Shown: positions 35,212-43,186 of the stretch, piece by piece
How positions within the stretch are numbered: the stretch's first letter is position 1
How the letters are laid out: the number at the start of each line of letters is the position of its first letter
From: an uncultured Lachnospiraceae bacterium
Lineage (GTDB): Bacteria > Bacillota > Clostridia > Lachnospirales > Lachnospiraceae
NCBI GenBank assembly: GCA_946557105.1
Contig: CAMNSZ010000007.1
Location: forward strand, 81,970-145,969
Length of the DNA: 64,000 bases
Direction of reading: 5' to 3'
Position numbers and translations under genes: made by a program
Notes under the pieces: generated by a model
Told to the model about the DNA's origin: nothing
Databases searched by the model: none
Seen by the model: the letters and a program-made list of their open reading frames with translations, nothing else

Positions 35212-36240
35212 CTACTTTTGTTTTGTCTTTTTAACTTCCGGCTTATAATCGTCAAAAAAGCTTGTGGGGCTGACATCCGCATAGCATTGTGAACACATAC
35301 CCTCAATCACCGCGCCGTTGTTAATCTGTACTGATTTGGACTTTATATTGCCCATGACAATTGCCGATGCATCCAAAACCACCGGACCCTTCACATCTAT
35401 ATCACCCTTTACCGCTCCTGCGATCGCTGCACTGGTAGCGGTAATATTTCCGATGATAACAGAGCTGGCGCCGATTTTAACGGCTCCCTCGCTCACAATC
35501 TCACCGTTGATCTTGGCACCCTCCGCGTAGATTTCGGATGCCTTGGAGTTTCCGTTTATATGGCCCGTAATATTTAATTTTCCCAAAAGATCGATATTTC
35601 CGTTTACACAGCCAATGATATCTGCCGAACCCTCGGAAACCAAATCACCCGTTATTGTCATTCCCTCTGTTATCACCGCCGTCTCGTTGGAAACGGTTCT
35701 GCTTGTATAGCTATCCATAATTTTCTCTGCTCCTTTGCTCTCTTCTCTATTTTCCTCAGCGGCTTTTGCCGATATCATATCCTCCAGCATACCTTCCATT
35801 TCCATATCCGTATCGTCGTCCGCATAGCGGTTCTCCCCCGCTTTGGGTTCGGTCATTGCCGCCTCCACTGCGGCCGCAAGCTCATCCTCTTCGGCAGTTT
35901 TCTCCTCAGGCATGGACATCTCGGCTTCCGAAAAGTCAGTCTTTGTTATCTCTTCCTTCGACATTTCAAACTCCGTTAATCCCTCTGCAGAAATCTCGCT
36001 CTCCTGCGCGTCGGCTTCTTTAAGCTCGTCCTCGTTTACATCGAAGCTTACGGCCTCCGTGCTTTCTTCCTCCTGCGCTTCTTCTTCGGGAAGCTTAACG
36101 GAATCGATATTCTGCAGCATCTCCTCCAACGACAGCATTTCCTCCTCCGACTCCTTTGAAACCTCCGTCTGCTCCTCGTCAGGCATTAACTCATTCACTG
36201 CCTGTGATAAATCTTCTTTCAAATCCGAGAAAAAACCCAT
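35212..36240 (-). CDS. Bactofilin family cytoskeletal protein with acidic N-terminal tail
   Basis: 342 residues. The C-terminal part (about 190-325) is a right-handed beta-helix of bactofilin (DUF583), with the repeating GxI/AxV pattern such as ITGDLVSEG, NGNIDLLG, INGNSKAS. Bactofilins polymerise at membranes and guide cell shape, stalks or envelope enzymes. The first 185 residues are very acidic (Glu/Asp runs, low complexity) and are probably disordered. The end KPEVKKTKQK is basic. GGAGGT is 10 nt before the ATG. It lies next to a polysaccharide deacetylase gene, a partner type seen in other envelope loci. Confidence 0.88.
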   Translation of the reverse strand: MGFFSDLKEDLSQAVNELMPDEEQTEVSKESEEEMLSLEEMLQNIDSVKLPEEEAQEEESTEAVSFDVNEDELKEADAQESEISAEGLTEFEMSKEEITKTDFSEAEMSMPEEKTAEEDELAAAVEAAMTEPKAGENRYADDDTDMEMEGMLEDMISAKAAEENREESKGAEKIMDSYTSRTVSNETAVITEGMTITGDLVSEGSADIIGCVNGNIDLLGKLNITGHINGNSKASEIYAEGAKINGEIVSEGAVKIGASSVIIGNITATSAAIAGAVKGDIDVKGPVVLDASAIVMGNIKSKSVQINNGAVIEGMCSQCYADVSPTSFFDDYKPEVKKTKQK

Positions 36241-36274
36241 GACAAAACTTACCTCCATTCATTGATTTTGCTTG

Positions 36275-37291
36275 TTATTCTATACTACTTGCCTTTATAT
36301 GCTGAACCGGCCGGGTTTCCTCCGTAATAGGCAATATTACAGTATCCTCCAATGCCAGAATATTCTCTATGATTGTCGGCAGAGCTTCCACCGTAGTATG
36401 CTTGGCCGCCGAGTCGTGCATAAGGATAACCGACGTTTCCTTTCGCGTCACATCGGCGGTACAATTCTTTACCAGCGTGTCCACATCCAAAGGCTTGCTC
36501 GCCGCATCCCCGGAAGATATATTCCAGTCAAAATATACCACATCCTGACTGTCCAGATATCCCGCAAATTCCTTTATATCAATCTTACTGATGGTGTTGG
36601 AGCTGCCGCCCGGGAAACGATACACGTTACTCCTAACTCCCGTCACCTCATATAAATAATCCCTAAGCTTCTCGAAATCCTCTCCGAATGCCTCCACGGA
36701 TTCATAAATCTCCTTGTATTTATGGCTATAAGAATGCATACCTAAGGTATGCCCCTTATCAACTATACTACACAGCGCCTCCTTTGCCGATTCGCTTTCT
36801 TTACCCACCACAAAAAAGGTTGCTTTAATGTCATATGCCTCCAATATGTCAAGGATTTCATCAGTGTAAATGCTTGGTCCGTCGTCAAAGGTTAGATAGA
36901 CCTTGTGCTTGTAATTGTCAGCAGGGTTCCGAACAATATCTGCGATTTCGCCCGTAATCTTGTCCGTTTCCTCCTTATCTTGTAAAGCCTCCCCGTTTAC
37001 GCTGACGTCGGGAGATTTTTCTTCATCTGCCGCACCGGCGCCATTGCCGCCAAGCCCTGCCGCCGATTCTTCAATCTTCTTTTCCTGTTCCGAAACAATC
37101 TCTGTGAGCTGCTTCAGCTGCAAAGTCAACAAATTAATATTTTTATTAAGGATACTAACCCTGACAAACAAAATTATACATAACACACAAGGTATCGCTA
37201 TGGACAGTACCAGCATCAGAATAATGATTTTTTTCAGAGCTTGTACGCGCTTTCGCCTATCGGTATCCTTCCGCTGATTTCCTTCCGACAT
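36275..37291 (-). CDS. Membrane-anchored polysaccharide deacetylase (NodB domain)
   Basis: 338 residues: an N-terminal transmembrane anchor (about 21-45), a coiled-coil and linker (50-115), then a NodB domain. Catalytic Asp in LTFDDGPS, zinc His pair in MHSYSHK, then RFPGGSSN and a late LMHDS histidine. It would remove N-acetyl groups from peptidoglycan or another surface glycan outside the cell. GAGAGAG precedes the ATG at 37291. 34 bp before the bactofilin gene; likely one operon. Confidence 0.92.
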   Translation of the reverse strand: MSEGNQRKDTDRRKRVQALKKIIILMLVLSIAIPCVLCIILFVRVSILNKNINLLTLQLKQLTEIVSEQEKKIEESAAGLGGNGAGAADEEKSPDVSVNGEALQDKEETDKITGEIADIVRNPADNYKHKVYLTFDDGPSIYTDEILDILEAYDIKATFFVVGKESESAKEALCSIVDKGHTLGMHSYSHKYKEIYESVEAFGEDFEKLRDYLYEVTGVRSNVYRFPGGSSNTISKIDIKEFAGYLDSQDVVYFDWNISSGDAASKPLDVDTLVKNCTADVTRKETSVILMHDSAAKHTTVEALPTIIENILALEDTVILPITEETRPVQHIKASSIE

Positions 37292-37390
37292 ACTCTCTCT
37301 CAATCCATCAACCTGTTAAAACTATACTTCTGTAACAGTATAGCATATTCCACTTTTTTGGGGAAGATAAATATAGAAAAATATTTATAA

Positions 37391-37422
37391 AAAAACAGCC
37401 GACCCCTTTATCAGCTGTTTTT
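37391..37422. terminator. Terminator between KTSC gene and deacetylase
   Basis: AAAAACAGC (37391-37399) pairs with GCTGTTTTT (37414-37422) around a 14-nt loop. A/T runs on both sides let it act on both strands; on the minus strand it ends the KTSC gene. Confidence 0.8.
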
Positions 37423-37465
37423 GGCTAGCTTCCCCTTCTGCTTACCATTCATATGGATTATAATA

Positions 37466-37687
37466 CTAAACCGGCAATATCCTCTTCTCGTCATAATATC
37501 CCTTGATATGTCTGTGAAAAAACATATCCGGTCCTTCCTCGCTTCTAAACCGGTACCACGTCTCCTCAGGCACATCTACATACTGCCATATCTGTCCGCC
37601 CTGCGTAAATTCAATCTCCAGCAGGGCGCATTGCGCATCATATCCGGCTGCCGCAATTGCAGCGCCGCCGAACCTTAATCGATGCAT
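37466..37687 (-). CDS. KTSC-domain protein
   Basis: 73 residues. Matches the small KTSC domain by its pattern: YDAQCALLEIEF, then GGQIWQYVDVPEETWYRF, then FFHRHIKGYY. The function of the family is unknown; some members are linked to RNA or stress proteins, but nothing here proves a role. Stand-alone with a good downstream terminator. Confidence 0.75.
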   Translation of the reverse strand: MHRLRFGGAAIAAAGYDAQCALLEIEFTQGGQIWQYVDVPEETWYRFRSEEGPDMFFHRHIKGYYDEKRILPV

Positions 37688-37727
37688 ATAAAGCTCCTCC
37701 TTCGTATATACTGCTGCCTTTTACCCG

Positions 37728-38243
37728 TTATGAATATGAAAACGTATGTGATTCCAATTCTTTCTCGGTAAGCCCGTCCACGTTTGCATAACATACGCAA
37801 GTAGCCTTATAATCCGAACCTTTTTCTGCATTACCGTAATGAGCGGTAACTACCACCTTTACACAATCAAGTGCCTCGTCCCCATCCGATATGGCAACCA
37901 GCTTCCATCCGTACCACATCTTTTTATAAATTTTAATATCCTTAACCCCTATTACTGATGCCTTCTGCATTGTTCCGACCCGCACCTCAACCACCAGTCC
38001 GTCGCTGTCGGATTTAATGTCTATATTCCAATCGCTTATAAGGGTTCTTGTCGCAGGAACATCCTCCTCCAAAACGATGGCTTCCGCTTCCAGCACTTCG
38101 ACCTCTTGGTCAGGCTCCTCGTCCGCTGCAGCCGCATTGACCGTTGGCATTGATGTGTTTAAAAGCATTATGGCAACCGCCAGACTGACGATGCAGTGCA
38201 GTACTCTCTTCTTTTTTGTCATTTTCCTTTTCCTTTTTATCAT
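37728..38243 (-). CDS. Secreted protein of unknown function
   Basis: 171 residues. A signal peptide is clear: basic start (MIKRKRKMTKKKR), a hydrophobic core at about 15-29, and an Ala-rich cleavage site near 36-39. The mature part is acidic at first, then a beta-rich region with one CVCY motif. I do not recognise the fold; it may fall in a small Lachnospiraceae secreted family (possibly DUF6147, unsure). AAAGGAG lies 9 nt before the ATG. It follows an ECF sigma/anti-sigma pair and could be a target, but that is speculation. Confidence 0.65.
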   Translation of the reverse strand: MIKRKRKMTKKKRVLHCIVSLAVAIMLLNTSMPTVNAAAADEEPDQEVEVLEAEAIVLEEDVPATRTLISDWNIDIKSDSDGLVVEVRVGTMQKASVIGVKDIKIYKKMWYGWKLVAISDGDEALDCVKVVVTAHYGNAEKGSDYKATCVCYANVDGLTEKELESHTFSYS

Positions 38244-38339
38244 AGTTATTCTCCTTTTCTTTAGTAGTTTGGAAGGTTTGATACGCCTCCTTTCTTCTAA
38301 TTGGATTTACTTACTTCAATCCCTCCACTTATATATGAC

Positions 38340-38375
38340 AAAAAAGCTGCCCTTTATTACAGGCAACTTTTATTT
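38340..38375. terminator. Terminator after sigma/anti-sigma pair
   Basis: AAAAAAGCTGCC (38340-38351) pairs with GGCAACTTTT (38362-38371), with one mismatch in the core stem. T-runs on both sides allow use on the minus strand after the anti-sigma gene. Confidence 0.7.
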
Positions 38376-38402
38376 TTTTACATTTTTTTCCAATTTTATG
38401 CT

Positions 38403-39326
38403 CTAGCCATTAATATACTTGTATAATTGCTCCGCCACTTCCAATAACTTGGCGGAATCGTCACGGTTTGACAACGTATATTTTCTAAACCCGTGAAAAA
38501 AGAATATCAAATAGTCATTTCCCCCCGCCTCATTCGGCTTAGAAAAAAAATCATACTCAAAGCCGTCCTTCTCTTCATGGTATTCATGAATATAGCCCGG
38601 CTCCTTATCCTCGAATGTAATTCTGATATTAAAAATCTGGGGGGAATATATTGTGATATCAATGGTCATTTCCTCCCCTGTCTCCCTATTTTCCAAAAAG
38701 CTCATTACGCTGTCTATGTCTTCGGATCTTAATAATTCCACCGTCTTAAGCTCAAAGCCCTTTAATCCCTCCAAGGCTTCCAGCATATCGCCTTCAACCA
38801 TGTCCGTCCTGTACTCTTGCGGAACCTGATCAGGGGCATACTCCTCGGACTTTACGGTGTTCGCCGTCACATCCAGTTTTTCGGGCGCGGTAATAAACGA
38901 AATACCGCTCTTATCCCTGCTCAGCCACTGGAAAAATCCGTCACTTTTAAAAGCTATACTTCCGCTCATTCCGCCCGCAAAGATAAAAAAGACAATGGCA
39001 ATCATAGCCGCCGCCGTAAGACATCGTCTGAGAAACGCTCCCGCATTCCTTTTCCGGTTAACGTCAGAAAGCATATTTTCGGACAGTACTGCTTTTGGAG
39101 CACGTCCTCCTTCCTCTGCCAGACGCTTATCCCGAAATCCCCAAAAACGCTCTAACGCCTCTTTGGTGTCCTCGTCTGCGTTCTCAGGACCGCCCTCCAG
39201 CACTTCGAGAAGCCTTAACAGAGCTTCTACTTCCTCCTCGTTAAATTCCTCCTCGGAAGCCTCCATGGTATACCACAAAAGACGCCCCTTTACATCCTCA
39301 ATTAATTGCAAATTGTTCTTTTCCAT
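38403..39326 (-). CDS. Probable anti-sigma factor with DUF4367-like extracellular domain
   Basis: 307 residues: a cytoplasmic acidic part (1-95), one transmembrane helix (about 105-122), then an extracytoplasmic domain of about 180 residues. The end (DYLIFFFHGFRKYTLS...LLEVAEQLYKYI) fits the DUF4367 group of Firmicutes anti-sigma partners. It follows the ECF sigma gene by 11 bp, the usual order. It would hold the sigma factor at the membrane until a surface signal appears. No zinc-binding HxxxCxxC is seen in the cytoplasmic part, so it is not a ZAS-type anti-sigma factor. Confidence 0.7.
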   Translation of the reverse strand: MEKNNLQLIEDVKGRLLWYTMEASEEEFNEEEVEALLRLLEVLEGGPENADEDTKEALERFWGFRDKRLAEEGGRAPKAVLSENMLSDVNRKRNAGAFLRRCLTAAAMIAIVFFIFAGGMSGSIAFKSDGFFQWLSRDKSGISFITAPEKLDVTANTVKSEEYAPDQVPQEYRTDMVEGDMLEALEGLKGFELKTVELLRSEDIDSVMSFLENRETGEEMTIDITIYSPQIFNIRITFEDKEPGYIHEYHEEKDGFEYDFFSKPNEAGGNDYLIFFFHGFRKYTLSNRDDSAKLLEVAEQLYKYING

Positions 39327-39337
39327 AAATTATTCCC

Positions 39338-39913
39338 CTACTTTCCTATCCATTGGATAAACACAAAATTCACTGTTACACATAGCACAACCATTATATT
39401 CATTAACCGGCTCAGCTTTTCCTTTAACCGGAACAGCTTAACCCGCATACTGTTCTCCGTCACCCCTTCCGTATCCGCCAGCTCCTTCACCGAGTATCCC
39501 CACAAATAGTATTTTAAAAAATACTCTCTCTCGTTTTCGTCAAAAGCCTTCGACATCAGCTCGTCCAGTTCCTTCATCTCGTAACCGATTTCCATTTTTC
39601 CGGGCTGTATAAGCTCGTCCTGCAAAGGAAGCAGCTCCCTGCTGTGCATTTTTCTGCTAATCTCCCTTATCTTGAATCGAGCTACATTTATCAGCCAGCC
39701 CTTTTGGTTAGGGTGGTCACGAAACTTGTCAAATTGGCATAGTGTTTCACAAAAGGCCTCCTGAACAATATCCTCTGCCAGACTTTTATCCTTTACCACC
39801 GCATTCACATAACGCATTAAAAACGGCTGGTATTCCTGATAAAGCTTTGAAAACTCTTTTTTCTCGGCAGGAGAAAAATTTTTTTGTCTTTTGTATATTG
39901 TCATTTTGCTCAT
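39338..39913 (-). CDS. ECF sigma factor with hydrophobic C-terminal tail
   Basis: 191 residues. Region 2 (about 22-90, with SLAEDIVQEAF and GWLINVARFKIRE) and region 4 (about 115-170, with GYSVKELADTEGVTENSMRVKLFRLKEKL) are intact. After region 4 the chain does not end as usual but adds 20 hydrophobic residues (170-189), long enough to cross or lie in the membrane. AAGGG lies 9 nt before the ATG. It forms an operon with the anti-sigma gene. Confidence 0.88.
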   Translation of the reverse strand: MSKMTIYKRQKNFSPAEKKEFSKLYQEYQPFLMRYVNAVVKDKSLAEDIVQEAFCETLCQFDKFRDHPNQKGWLINVARFKIREISRKMHSRELLPLQDELIQPGKMEIGYEMKELDELMSKAFDENEREYFLKYYLWGYSVKELADTEGVTENSMRVKLFRLKEKLSRLMNIMVVLCVTVNFVFIQWIGK

Positions 39914-40005
39914 TTTGATATCCCTTAAATAACTTCATTCGTTTTTATTCAATGAATGCAGTCGCAAACGGTTTTTTATCATACCACATCTTGACAATTT
40001 AATAT

Positions 40006-40034
40006 AGTATATTTTATAAATCACATATTTTCAA
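40006..40034 (-). promoter_or_regulatory. Promoter of sigma/anti-sigma operon
   Basis: On the minus strand: TTGAAA (40029-40034), 17-bp spacer, TATACT (40006-40011). This is a vegetative-type promoter. I saw no ECF-type AAC...CGT promoter, so self-activation is not evident. Confidence 0.6.
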
Positions 40035-40090
40035 CAATATTCTGCAAAAAATTCCAAGAACCATGAATTATTCCCCGTCAATACCCGCAG

Positions 40091-40150
40091 ATTTTCGCAA
40101 TTTTTCGTATCTCTTCGTGATTTCTCATCATTTTTCGACAATTCTTTGCA
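40091..40150. repeat. Six 10-bp phased T-tract repeats
   Basis: Six successive 10-bp blocks, each near TTTTTCGNAN (for example TTTTTCGTAT and TTTTTCGACA), exactly in phase. Short A/T tracts repeated every helical turn bend DNA. They lie about 60-115 bp upstream of the -35 of the sigma operon promoter. Confidence 0.5.
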
Positions 40151-40481
40151 GCTTGGCACATTGCCTATAATATCTTAATACTATTGCAAATATCATAAGC
40201 TGTTTTATGCGAAAAAGCGGCGGACATTGCCCGAATATATAGAATGCATTCATATTGATTTCTATTTGCAATATTATTGTAGTGCCATAATCATTTTTTG
40301 TCAACTAAAAACATTAAAACGGCCGACCCTGTTCAGCCCCTGCGATAATCCGCCCAATGTTACACTAAACATTCAGCATAGAAATTGAGCTGCCTCCCCC
40401 AAAAAGCTCTCTTTTTCATCTATAACGATTAGCCTTTCTTACCGAAAATAGCCCGGAGCCTTTCAAGATGAGATTTTCCGT

Positions 40482-41405
40482 TTACTTTAAAAGGAAATCA
40501 AAAATAGTATTTGTATATTTATCTGCTTCTTCAATTCTTGGAAAATGTCCGCTATTTTCAAAAATAACCTGCGTCACATTTTGCACGTTGCCTATAATAT
40601 ACTCCGTTTGACACACGGTACAGGCGGGATCATATCTGCCGTTGAGCAGCAGAACCGGAAGAGTTATCCCTTGAATCATTGGCAAAAAGTTGTCCGTCAT
40701 GGTTACTCTTTTTCCGGAAGCGGCATTTGGCATCGGCCCCGTTTCCAGCAGCTTCATCAAATGCTTATCTCCCTTTGCCCACATTTCGGTCGTAATGCCG
40801 CTGGTGTCCATACTCCGCTGATATTCCTCAAAAGAAATACCATGCAGATAATTGCGCAGCTTCATATCTGTGACATACTGAAGCAGCCCTGTTAAATCAT
40901 ATACGCTTTCCCGCTTATCCCTATACTCTACAGATTTTATTTTTTCGCAAAGCTCGCTTGCCTGCTTATTCCCCAAACTATGAATATGCTCACTCAAATA
41001 TTCCGCAACCGACCTTGCGGAATCCTCAAAGCATAAGGAAGGACATTCCAGAATAACCTTATCAACGCAGTCCTGATACATGTATGCATACAGAACCGCC
41101 AGCATGCCGCCATAAGAATGCCCTAATATACTCCATTTTTCTATTTCAAAAAGCTTTCGCATCTCCTCAATCATTTCAATTTGATATTCCATACCGTAAT
41201 CTTCGTTTTCGCCAATGGCTTCTGACCGAAGAACACCCAGCTGGTCAAATAAAATAATCTTCCTTTTTTCGCTTAATGCCTTTGCTTGGTTGACAAAATC
41301 CAGACAGCTTGCCCCCGGTCCCCCATGAAGATATAACAGAGTATCCTTATGTTCAGCCCCATACATTTCATAATAAATTTTTTTACCGAAAATATCAATA
41401 AACAT
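40482..41405 (-). CDS. Alpha/beta hydrolase (proline iminopeptidase-like)
   Basis: 307 residues. Oxyanion motif HGGPGAS near 26-32, nucleophile elbow GHSYGG (catalytic Ser), Asp in NGRYDPAC and His in NSGHFPR. The HGGPG motif and overall length fit prolyl aminopeptidases and related esterases. Its true substrate is unknown. Start at 41405 (AAGGATG upstream). Stand-alone. Confidence 0.88.
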   Translation of the reverse strand: MFIDIFGKKIYYEMYGAEHKDTLLYLHGGPGASCLDFVNQAKALSEKRKIILFDQLGVLRSEAIGENEDYGMEYQIEMIEEMRKLFEIEKWSILGHSYGGMLAVLYAYMYQDCVDKVILECPSLCFEDSARSVAEYLSEHIHSLGNKQASELCEKIKSVEYRDKRESVYDLTGLLQYVTDMKLRNYLHGISFEEYQRSMDTSGITTEMWAKGDKHLMKLLETGPMPNAASGKRVTMTDNFLPMIQGITLPVLLLNGRYDPACTVCQTEYIIGNVQNVTQVIFENSGHFPRIEEADKYTNTIFDFLLK

Positions 41406-41547
41406 ACTTATACCCATCCTTATCAAATTTTATTTCCCTGCCGATTAATCTCGCGCTGCAGGCTTCTTTCATTTTTATATTCTACTTATATCCTATCTCT
41501 TTGCTTCCGTTATAATTTAAACGCACACTATCAAAATCCCTGTGCTT

Positions 41548-42258
41548 TTAAATATACTGTATCACCATGGAGCCAAACGACACGTCTCCGCTAACGTAGA
41601 GGGTGTTCTCTCCCGAAGGATTACACCTGCCCTTTTCCTCACTGGAACCAAACGCAGAATTCACATTCATCACGACGCGCCATGTAGAAGGCACATAATA
41701 TATTGTTGAACCAAAGGAGGTTTCGGCATATGCTTCCGCCACACCGTTTTTCAAGGCCCCGTTATCAAAATATATCTTCAGGCTGCCGAAGGAGCATTCC
41801 GTATGCAGCCGGCTAAACGTACTGCTGTTCACATATTTCACAGCCTCGTGAAAGGATACCTCGCAGCGAATCTCCTCCCCCTCAATTCCCGCATGCACAT
41901 ATTCCTCACTACTTCCGTTTGTATAAAAGCTTGAATATTGTTTCTTTTTTCTCCTTACATTAGGAAACAGAATTGTAAGCCCCACCGTCGCCAGCACCGC
42001 CGCCAAAATAATATACCATGGGGAAACTTCAGGAATCCCAATCCATTTACGGTTTATAATTACAAGCAAAGCAACGGGAAAAAGTACCATGCCAAAGCTT
42101 CTTTTGTATATCCCCTCCATCATCCAGCCCGCTAGTACAATAGATACAAAAATCGTCCAAAAGCCGAATTCTTTCATATATCCCATGGCTCCCGCAAGCA
42201 GCGCCACCGCTCCTAAAATAAATAAAATTCCCCAAAACCATTTTCTTCCTCGCTTCAT
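41548..42258 (-). CDS. LiaF-like membrane protein
   Basis: 236 residues: four hydrophobic helices within about 5-95, a linker, then a beta-rich C-terminal domain (DUF2154-like) with repeated CSFGSLKIYF, SFGSTIYYVP and SFGSMVIQY. This is the arrangement of LiaF and of membrane partners of LytTR regulators. It is expected to hold back the LytTR protein until an envelope signal or stress appears. Start at 42258 is preferred because the ATG at 42270 lies directly on the ribosome site GAGAGG. It follows the LytTR gene by 36 bp. Confidence 0.8.
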   Translation of the reverse strand: MKRGRKWFWGILFILGAVALLAGAMGYMKEFGFWTIFVSIVLAGWMMEGIYKRSFGMVLFPVALLVIINRKWIGIPEVSPWYIILAAVLATVGLTILFPNVRRKKKQYSSFYTNGSSEEYVHAGIEGEEIRCEVSFHEAVKYVNSSTFSRLHTECSFGSLKIYFDNGALKNGVAEAYAETSFGSTIYYVPSTWRVVMNVNSAFGSSEEKGRCNPSGENTLYVSGDVSFGSMVIQYI

Positions 42259-42294
42259 TTTATTAACCATCCTCTCATTTCGCCGATTGACGGC

Positions 42295-42762
42295 TTACTT
42301 CGACATTCCCAACCGCCGCATGCCCAGTCTTTCTATAAGCGCCCTGTAATAGCCTCTTGAGACCATAACGGATTTATTTGCCCCCTCAAACTCCACGACG
42401 CTGGACGCCGTAAGATTACGGGTAATGGAATAAATATAATCCAAATTAATAATAGTAGATTTAGATATTCTCATAAACCCCGAAGGAAGCAGCTCCTCCA
42501 GCTCATAAAGCTTATATTCAGCTTCAAAAAACATATCCCTTGTGTGGGCAAACACCTTCCTACCCTCTGTCTCAAAAAAGTAGATATCCTTTATTCCCAC
42601 ATAATATTCGGTCTCCCCACGGCGCAGCTGAATACACTGACTGACATCACGTTGTTGTGATATGTAATTTTGCAGACTGAGCACGGAGTCATCAAGCTCT
42701 TTACAGCGAATTAAAACCTCAGGTTCGTCAAGCTCACCGTCAATCTCTATCCTTACCTTCAT
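42295..42762 (-). CDS. LytTR-family DNA-binding regulator without receiver
   Basis: 155 residues. The second half (about 55-150) is a LytTR domain: YVGIKDIYFFETEGRKVFAHT, then LEELLPSGFMRISKSTIINLDYI. There is no response-regulator domain; the first 50 residues may allow dimers. With the LiaF-like gene it forms the two-gene LytTR regulatory system found in Firmicutes. GAGAGGG lies 7 nt before the ATG. Confidence 0.9.
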   Translation of the reverse strand: MKVRIEIDGELDEPEVLIRCKELDDSVLSLQNYISQQRDVSQCIQLRRGETEYYVGIKDIYFFETEGRKVFAHTRDMFFEAEYKLYELEELLPSGFMRISKSTIINLDYIYSITRNLTASSVVEFEGANKSVMVSRGYYRALIERLGMRRLGMSK

Positions 42763-42819
42763 AACGACCCTCTCTCATAATTATAATATAAAAATCAATT
42801 TATCAAGCCTGATAAATAA

Positions 42820-42901
42820 AGTATAACCCGTTTTTCCCTAATGTAAATACACTTTGCGCAAGCGGTGCTTATCGGAAGGTAAGCAGTCATTTTCCGGTCA
42901 T
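42820..42901 (-). promoter_or_regulatory. LytTR gene promoter with direct repeats upstream
   Basis: On the minus strand: TTTACA (42842-42847), 16-bp spacer, TATACT (42820-42825). About 40-55 bp further upstream lie ATGACC and ATGACT (42896-42901 and 42885-42890), 11 bp apart on the same face. LytTR proteins bind such paired direct repeats, so self-regulation is plausible but not proven. Confidence 0.5.
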
Positions 42902-42921
42902 AAGACAATTTGCTGTAATAC

Positions 42922-43095
42922 TTACTTTATAATAGAATATTCCATCCATTCGTAAAGCAGTCTTGTTCCCTCAACAATCTCCGCCGGCAAAAGCGCCCTC
43001 GCCACCAGCTTTGTTTCCTGTGAATCTATATCCGTTCTTTTCAAATGAGCGTAATCGCCGTCGATGCCCACCACTATATATTCAAATCGGTTCAT
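42922..43095 (-). CDS. Small protein, 57 residues
   Basis: A clear short frame starting MNRFEYIVVGIDGDYAHL and ending MEYSIIK. AAAGGA lies 10 nt before the ATG at 43095. Codon use is like the neighbours, and the run of polar and hydrophobic residues looks like a real two-strand/one-helix protein (VVGIDGDYAHLKR). I believe it is a conserved small family in Lachnospiraceae but cannot name it. The gene is single. Confidence 0.65.
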   Translation of the reverse strand: MNRFEYIVVGIDGDYAHLKRTDIDSQETKLVARALLPAEIVEGTRLLYEWMEYSIIK

Positions 43096-43186
43096 AGTAC
43101 AAGTTCCTTTCTCACCAAACTAATTATTTCGGCGCAGCGCTTTACAGACCGCCGTACCCTTACGGGTTCTCCGCAGGATAACCCTG

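Larger units (their letters stand above)
39914..40481. other. 568-bp intergenic region
   Basis: AT-rich region between the sigma gene and the alpha/beta hydrolase. It holds the sigma promoter and the phased repeats. Near 39938-39960 an inverted repeat (CATTC/GAATG) lies in the leader. I see no small frame with a ribosome site and no clear terminator for the hydrolase. Confidence 0.4.
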
